In this document: positions 7,072 to 10,901 of the stretch, one piece after another
Position numbering within the stretch: the stretch's first letter is position 1
How the letters are laid out: each line of letters starts with the position of its first letter
From: Caulobacteraceae bacterium
Lineage (GTDB): Bacteria; Pseudomonadota; Alphaproteobacteria; Caulobacterales; Caulobacteraceae
Assembly: GCA_003161535.1 (NCBI GenBank)
Contig: PMOM01000070.1
Location: 3,878-14,778, forward strand
Direction of reading: 5' to 3'
DNA: 10,901 nt
Notes under the pieces: model-generated
The model's database searches: none
Told to the model about the DNA's origin: nothing
The model's input: the letters and a program-made list of their open reading frames with translations, nothing else
Program-made: the position numbers and the translations under genes

Positions 7072-10000
7072 GGTTTGCCGACGCCCTCGCCCGCCATCGG
7101 CGATCCCTGCTCGCCCTGGTGACGATCGCCATCGTGGGCGGCGTCCTGGCCGGATTCAGCCTGCCGGTGGGACTGTTTCCCAACATCGCCTTTCCCAGGA
7201 TCGCGGTGACCATCGAGGCCGGCGACCGTCCCATAGATCAGATGGCCACTGTCATCACCCGCCCCATGGAGCAGGCCGTGCGCGCGGCCCCGGGCGTCAC
7301 CTCGGTGCGGTCGGTCACCAGTCGTGGCGCGGCCGACCTGAAGGTCAGCTTCGGCTGGAACACCGACATGAACCTGGCGCTGCAGCGCACCGAGTCGGCG
7401 CTGGCCCGGGCGTCGGCCGCCCTGCCGCCCGGCGTCACCTTCGTCGTTCGCCGGATGGATCCCACGGTCTTTCCCGTCGCCGCCTACAGCCTCACCTCCC
7501 TGTCCGCCGGTCCGGTCGCCCTGCGCCGTTACGCGGACCTGACCCTGGCCCCCTTGCTGACCGCCGTGCCCGGGGTCGCCCGGGTCGATTCTCTGGGCGG
7601 GGGGCAAGGAGAATACCGCGTCGATGCCGACCCTGGGCGTCTGCGCGCCTATGGCCTCACCGTGGCCGACGTCACCGCGGCGCTCAGCGCCGCCAACGTC
7701 CTGGCCGCCACCGGCAAGCTGGAGGATCGCGGCAAGCTCTTCTTGACCCTCAGCGACAGCCGCCTGACCAGCGCGGCCGATATCGACAATGTCGTTCTCA
7801 AGACCGCCGGCGGCGGCATCGTGCGCCTGGGCGATGTGGCCACGACGCGGCTGACCAGCGCGCCCAGCTGGATGCGGGTGACAGCCGATGGCCGTCCCGC
7901 CGTCAGTGTGCAGATCTATCAGCAGCCCAGCGGCGACACCGTACGCATCGTGCGCGAGGTGGCGGCCGTCTTCGCCAAGGTCAAGGCGACCGCGCCGCCC
8001 GGCCTTCGTGTTTCGGGCTGGTACGACCAGAGCGAATTGATCAAGTCCTCGGCCCAGGGCTTGGCCGCCGCCATCGCCATCGGCGCGGTGCTGGCCGCGC
8101 TCGTCCTGCTCGTCTTCCTGCGCAACCTGCACATCACCGCGGTGGCGGTGGTCGTCGTGCCGGCGGTGCTGGCCATCACCACCCTGGCGCTCAAGTTGCT
8201 CGGCCAGAGTTTCAACATCATGACGCTGGGCGGCATGGCCGCCGCCATCGGCCTGGTCATCGACGACGCCATCGTGATGATCGAACACATGGAGCGGCGT
8301 CTGGGCGAACACCCGGGCGATCGTCTGGCCGCCATGCGGGCCGGGGCCGCCGAGTTCTTCCGCCCCCTGGCCGGCTCCTCGGCCGCCACCATCCTGATCT
8401 TCCTGCCGCTGGCTTTTCTCACAGGCGTCACCGGCGCCTTCTTCAAAGCCCTTTCGCTGACCATGGCCATCGCCCTGGCCGCCTCGTTCCTGCTCGCCTG
8501 GCTGGTGGTTCCCTTCCTCATGGAGCGGCTGTATCGCGAGACGACGCCCATCCAGAGGCCGCGGACGCGCGCCCGCCAGGACTATCGGCGGGCGCTCGAG
8601 AGAACCACCAGCGCGCCATGGATCGCCGCCGCGGTGATGATCCCCCTGGTCGTCGTGGGGCTGTGGGCCTTCCTCACCCTGCCCAGCGGCTTCATGCCCA
8701 AGATGGACGAGGGCGGCTTCATCCTCGACTACATCACCCCGCCGGGCACCTCGCTCACCGAAAGCGACCGCCTGGTGCGCCAGATCGAGGGCGTGCTCGC
8801 CGCCACCCCCGAGGTCGTCACCTATTCGCGCCGCACCGGAGCGCAGCTCGGCGGCGATCTGACCGAATCGAATGTCGGCGACTTTTTCGTGCGTCTCAAA
8901 CCGCTCCCCCGGCGGCCCATCGAGACGGTGATGGACGAGGTGCGCGGCCGCGTGCAGGCCGGCTCGCCCGGCATCGATGTGGAGACGGCGCAGCTCATCG
9001 AGGATGAAATCGGCGATCTCACCGCCGTGCCCCAGCCCATCGAGGTCAAGCTCTACGGCGAGGATCAGGCGCTGTTGCACGCCACTGCCGCTCAGGTGGC
9101 GGCGCGCCTGGAAAAGGTGCGCGGCATCGAAGAGGTGCGCGACGGCGTGGTGGTGGCCGGCGACGCCTTGAACGTGCATATCGATCTTGCCAGGGCGGCT
9201 CTCGAGGGGATCGCGCCGGCCGAGGCCTCCAGACAGATCACCGCCCTCCTGAGCGGCGAGGTCGCCACCCAGATCCAGTCGGGCGTCCTGCTCACCGACG
9301 TGCGCGTGTGGATTCCCGCTGGCCAGCGCGACCGGGTGTCGGCCATCGCCGATCTGCCCCTGCGGGCGGCGGACGGCCATATTTTTTCCCTCTCTCGCAT
9401 CGCCACGGTGGAAACCCTGGCCGGGCAGGCGGAGATCGATCGGGAGGGCGGACGGCTGATGGTTCCGGTCACCGCGCGCGTCGTCGGCCGGGACCTGGGA
9501 TCGGCGGCCAGTGAGGCCCGGCATCGGATCGCCGCTAGCGGCGTGCTGCCGGCCGGCGTCACCTTCGAGATGGGCGGACTCTACGCCGAACAGCAATCGG
9601 CCTTCCGGGGCCTGGCCTTGGTCTTCGTCGCCGCCCTGGCGGTGATCACCGTTCTCTTGCTGCTGCTCTATGAGAATTTCCGCATTGTCGGCGCCATCGT
9701 CGCCATGCCCCTGATGGCCGCCTGCGCGGTGGCTGTCGGGCTGCGCGTCGTCGGCGTCGAGCTTAACATCATGGCGCTGATGGGCCTGACCATGGTCATC
9801 GGCATCGTCACCGAAGTGGCGATCTTCTATTTCACCGAATACGACTCGCTGGTCGAGGGCGGCGTTGCGCCGGCGCGCGCGCTTATCGACGCCGGGGCCA
9901 ACCGGCTACGGCCCATCGCCATGACCACCATCGCCGCCATCCTGGCCTTGGCCCCCCTGGCCCTGGGCTCATCCATGCAGAAGCCCCTGGCCATCGCCAT

Positions 10001-10112
10001 CATCGTCGGATTGATCGCCCAGGGCCCCCTGGTCCTGCTGGTGATGCCCGCGTTCTATCGGCTGATCGGCGGTCTGGGGCCGGGGCCCGAGCCTTCCGCG
10101 GCTTCGGTCTAG
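7068..10112 (+). CDS. RND efflux transporter permease subunit
   Basis: At 1014 residues this has the normal length for an RND permease, with the expected plan of TM1 (about 12-30), a large periplasmic loop, TM2-6 (about 330-490), TM7 (about 516-538), a second periplasmic loop and TM8-12 (about 848-1000). TM4 carries GLVIDDAIVMIEH with the acidic pair Asp399/Asp400 used in proton relay. TM10 reads IGIVTEVAIF, placing Glu916 where AcrB-type pumps have Lys940. After TM7, FMPKMDEGGFI resembles heavy-metal (CusA/CzcA) pumps, whereas the double Asp in TM4 resembles drug (HAE-1) pumps. Where CusA-type pumps have a Lys in RPKAMT, this protein has RPIAMT. It therefore sits between the two described classes and the substrate cannot be assigned. 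It forms a tripartite pump with the two genes before it; a terminator hairpin begins 25 bp after its stop. Confidence 0.93.
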   Translation: MRFADALARHRRSLLALVTIAIVGGVLAGFSLPVGLFPNIAFPRIAVTIEAGDRPIDQMATVITRPMEQAVRAAPGVTSVRSVTSRGAADLKVSFGWNTDMNLALQRTESALARASAALPPGVTFVVRRMDPTVFPVAAYSLTSLSAGPVALRRYADLTLAPLLTAVPGVARVDSLGGGQGEYRVDADPGRLRAYGLTVADVTAALSAANVLAATGKLEDRGKLFLTLSDSRLTSAADIDNVVLKTAGGGIVRLGDVATTRLTSAPSWMRVTADGRPAVSVQIYQQPSGDTVRIVREVAAVFAKVKATAPPGLRVSGWYDQSELIKSSAQGLAAAIAIGAVLAALVLLVFLRNLHITAVAVVVVPAVLAITTLALKLLGQSFNIMTLGGMAAAIGLVIDDAIVMIEHMERRLGEHPGDRLAAMRAGAAEFFRPLAGSSAATILIFLPLAFLTGVTGAFFKALSLTMAIALAASFLLAWLVVPFLMERLYRETTPIQRPRTRARQDYRRALERTTSAPWIAAAVMIPLVVVGLWAFLTLPSGFMPKMDEGGFILDYITPPGTSLTESDRLVRQIEGVLAATPEVVTYSRRTGAQLGGDLTESNVGDFFVRLKPLPRRPIETVMDEVRGRVQAGSPGIDVETAQLIEDEIGDLTAVPQPIEVKLYGEDQALLHATAAQVAARLEKVRGIEEVRDGVVVAGDALNVHIDLARAALEGIAPAEASRQITALLSGEVATQIQSGVLLTDVRVWIPAGQRDRVSAIADLPLRAADGHIFSLSRIATVETLAGQAEIDREGGRLMVPVTARVVGRDLGSAASEARHRIAASGVLPAGVTFEMGGLYAEQQSAFRGLALVFVAALAVITVLLLLLYENFRIVGAIVAMPLMAACAVAVGLRVVGVELNIMALMGLTMVIGIVTEVAIFYFTEYDSLVEGGVAPARALIDAGANRLRPIAMTTIAAILALAPLALGSSMQKPLAIAIIVGLIAQGPLVLLVMPAFYRLIGGLGPGPEPSAASV

Positions 10113-10137
10113 CGCGTCCGCCACCTAAGTCGCTCCT

Positions 10138-10187
10138 CCAAAACCCCGTCATAGCCGGGCGTCAGTCCCAGCTATGACGGGTTTTGG
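10138..10187 (+). terminator. hairpin terminator closing the dgcN-hydrolase-RND unit
   Basis: CCAAAACCCCGTCATAGC (10138-10155) pairs with GCTATGACGGGTTTTGG (10171-10187), giving a 17-bp stem with one bulged C. GGG (10157-10159) and CCC (10167-10169) can add an inner stem. The right arm ends in a TTTT run on the plus strand, and the AAAA in the left arm gives the same on the minus strand, so it may work in both directions. It starts 25 bp after the permease stop and separates it from the next gene. The U-run is short and partly inside the stem. Confidence 0.78.
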
Positions 10188-10233
10188 GGGGTGGGCCGCC
10201 TCAACTCAACTGGCCAATGCGCTAGGGCGCCAA

Positions 10234-10270
10234 GCGGACGCTTTGCTTCGCGCTGTCCGCCGGGCATAAA
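10234..10270 (+). promoter_or_regulatory. possible weak promoter and small inverted repeat before the COG4280 gene
   Basis: TTGCTT (10243-10248) and CATAAA (10265-10270) are 16 nt apart and weakly resemble -35 and -10 hexamers, which would give an almost leaderless transcript for the ATG at 10280. The same stretch holds an inverted repeat, GCGGAC (10234-10239) with GTCCGC (10255-10260). Because the gene follows a terminator it needs its own promoter, but this match is poor. I see nothing else in 10188-10279. Confidence 0.22.
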
Positions 10271-10279
10271 GTTCCCCGC

Positions 10280-10901
10280 ATGGTCAATCTCGCCACCACC
10301 GCTCCCATTGTCCTGGCCTCCTTCATGGCCTGCGCCGTGGAAGTCGTCGAGGCCTTCACCATCGTGCTGGCGGTGAGCATCGTGCGCGGCGCGCGGCCGG
10401 CGGCGCTGGGAACGGCGGCGGCCCTGGCGGTGCTGGCGGTCGCCGTGGCGATCTTCGGACCGCTGCTGGCCACCGTGCCCATCCACGGCCTGCAGCTTGT
10501 CGTCGGCGTGCTGTTGCTGGTGTTTGGCCTGGGCTGGCTGCGCAAGGCGGTCCTGCGGGCCGGCGGCGCCCTGGCCCTGCATGATGAGACAGCCGCCTTC
10601 GCCCACCAGACCGAGGCCCTGCGCAGCGAAGCTCCGACCTCCCGCCAGGCCGCGGACTGGCTCGCCGGCATCGTCGCCTTCAAGGCGGTCCTGCTTGAGG
10701 GAACCGAAGTGGTGTTCATCGTCCTGGCGATCGGCGCCCGGCCGGGCCTGCTCGTCCCCGCCTCCCTGGGCGCGGCGGCCGCCTGCGTACTGGTGCTGGC
10801 GACGGGTGTCGCGCTCCGCGCGCCGCTCTCGAAGATCCCCGAAAACAGCCTCAAGTTCATGGTCGGCGCCATGTTGACCGGCTTTGGCGTGTTCTGGTGC
10901 T
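10280..10901 (+). CDS. COG4280-type uncharacterised membrane protein, 3' end cut by window
   Basis: The open frame from ATG 10280 runs 207 codons to the window end without a stop. It encodes a polytopic membrane protein with about six visible hydrophobic segments and one polar loop (about 93-127). Two halves look alike. AVEVVEAFTIVLAV (19-32) matches LLEGTEVVFIVLAI (138-151), and VPIHGLQLVVGVLLLVFG (66-83) matches IPENSLKFMVGAMLTGFG (186-203), each pair at similar spacing. The paired acidic motifs ExxE (Glu21/Glu24 and Glu140/Glu143) inside membrane segments recall cation transporters built by duplication, such as the GDT1/TMEM165 (UPF0016) and FTR1 families, but I cannot show homology. I recognise it as the predicted membrane protein family COG4280, which has no established function. 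It lies after a terminator, so it is probably not part of the upstream unit. No Shine-Dalgarno sequence is evident. Confidence 0.75.
   Translation, partial: MVNLATTAPIVLASFMACAVEVVEAFTIVLAVSIVRGARPAALGTAAALAVLAVAVAIFGPLLATVPIHGLQLVVGVLLLVFGLGWLRKAVLRAGGALALHDETAAFAHQTEALRSEAPTSRQAADWLAGIVAFKAVLLEGTEVVFIVLAIGARPGLLVPASLGAAAACVLVLATGVALRAPLSKIPENSLKFMVGAMLTGFGVFWC

Noticed and set aside
7059..9596. 845-codon open frame on the minus strand opposite the RND permease
   Set aside because: The translation is rich in Gly, His, Asp and Arg with no domain; it mirrors the codon pattern of the permease, a common effect in GC-rich DNA.
6007..10112. Heavy-metal (CusA/CzcA) efflux system
   Set aside because: The adaptor has no His- or Met-rich region and permease TM4 is of the double-Asp type, so a metal substrate is not supported.
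10188..10279. A manganese (yybP-ykoY) riboswitch before the membrane protein gene
   Set aside because: The leader is too short and the conserved bases of that riboswitch are not seen; only a small inverted repeat is present.

Overview
The window is GC-rich throughout. Gene content, close packing and start-stop overlaps suit a proteobacterium, most likely an alphaproteobacterium, but there is no rRNA or other marker to name it further. It holds seven protein genes, two of them cut by the window edges. I see no tRNA, rRNA, insertion sequence or CRISPR array.

Left part (1-1767, minus strand): a dipeptide-epimerase-type enolase-superfamily enzyme that I assign to the N-acetyl-D-glutamate racemase DgcA type. 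It is followed 37 bp downstream by the start of a YkvI-family (COG3949) membrane protein, which runs off the window. A divergent control region (about 1768-2041) carries an extended -10-like element, a 10-bp palindrome and a perfect 10+1+10 inverted repeat.

Middle (2042-10112, plus strand): five tightly packed genes that look like one transcription unit. They encode a DUF1611 protein of the D-glutamate N-acetyltransferase (DgcN) type, a serine hydrolase of the class C beta-lactamase/S12 fold with no visible export signal, a TolC-type outer membrane lipoprotein, a periplasmic adaptor and an RND permease. The last two junctions are ATGA overlaps. A strong hairpin terminator at 10138-10187 closes the unit.

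Right edge (10280-10901, plus strand): the start of a COG4280-type polytopic membrane protein with an obvious internal duplication.

Functional reading: DgcN acetylates D-Glu and DgcA racemises N-acetyl-D-Glu to the L form, a reported route for using D-glutamate. The S12 hydrolase could supply D-amino acids from D-containing peptides or amides, and the YkvI-like protein could be a carrier. The unusual point is that a complete tripartite RND efflux system sits in the same apparent operon as dgcN. That may mean peptidoglycan-derived or other D-amino-acid compounds are both catabolised and exported, but this is inference. No regulator gene lies in the window.
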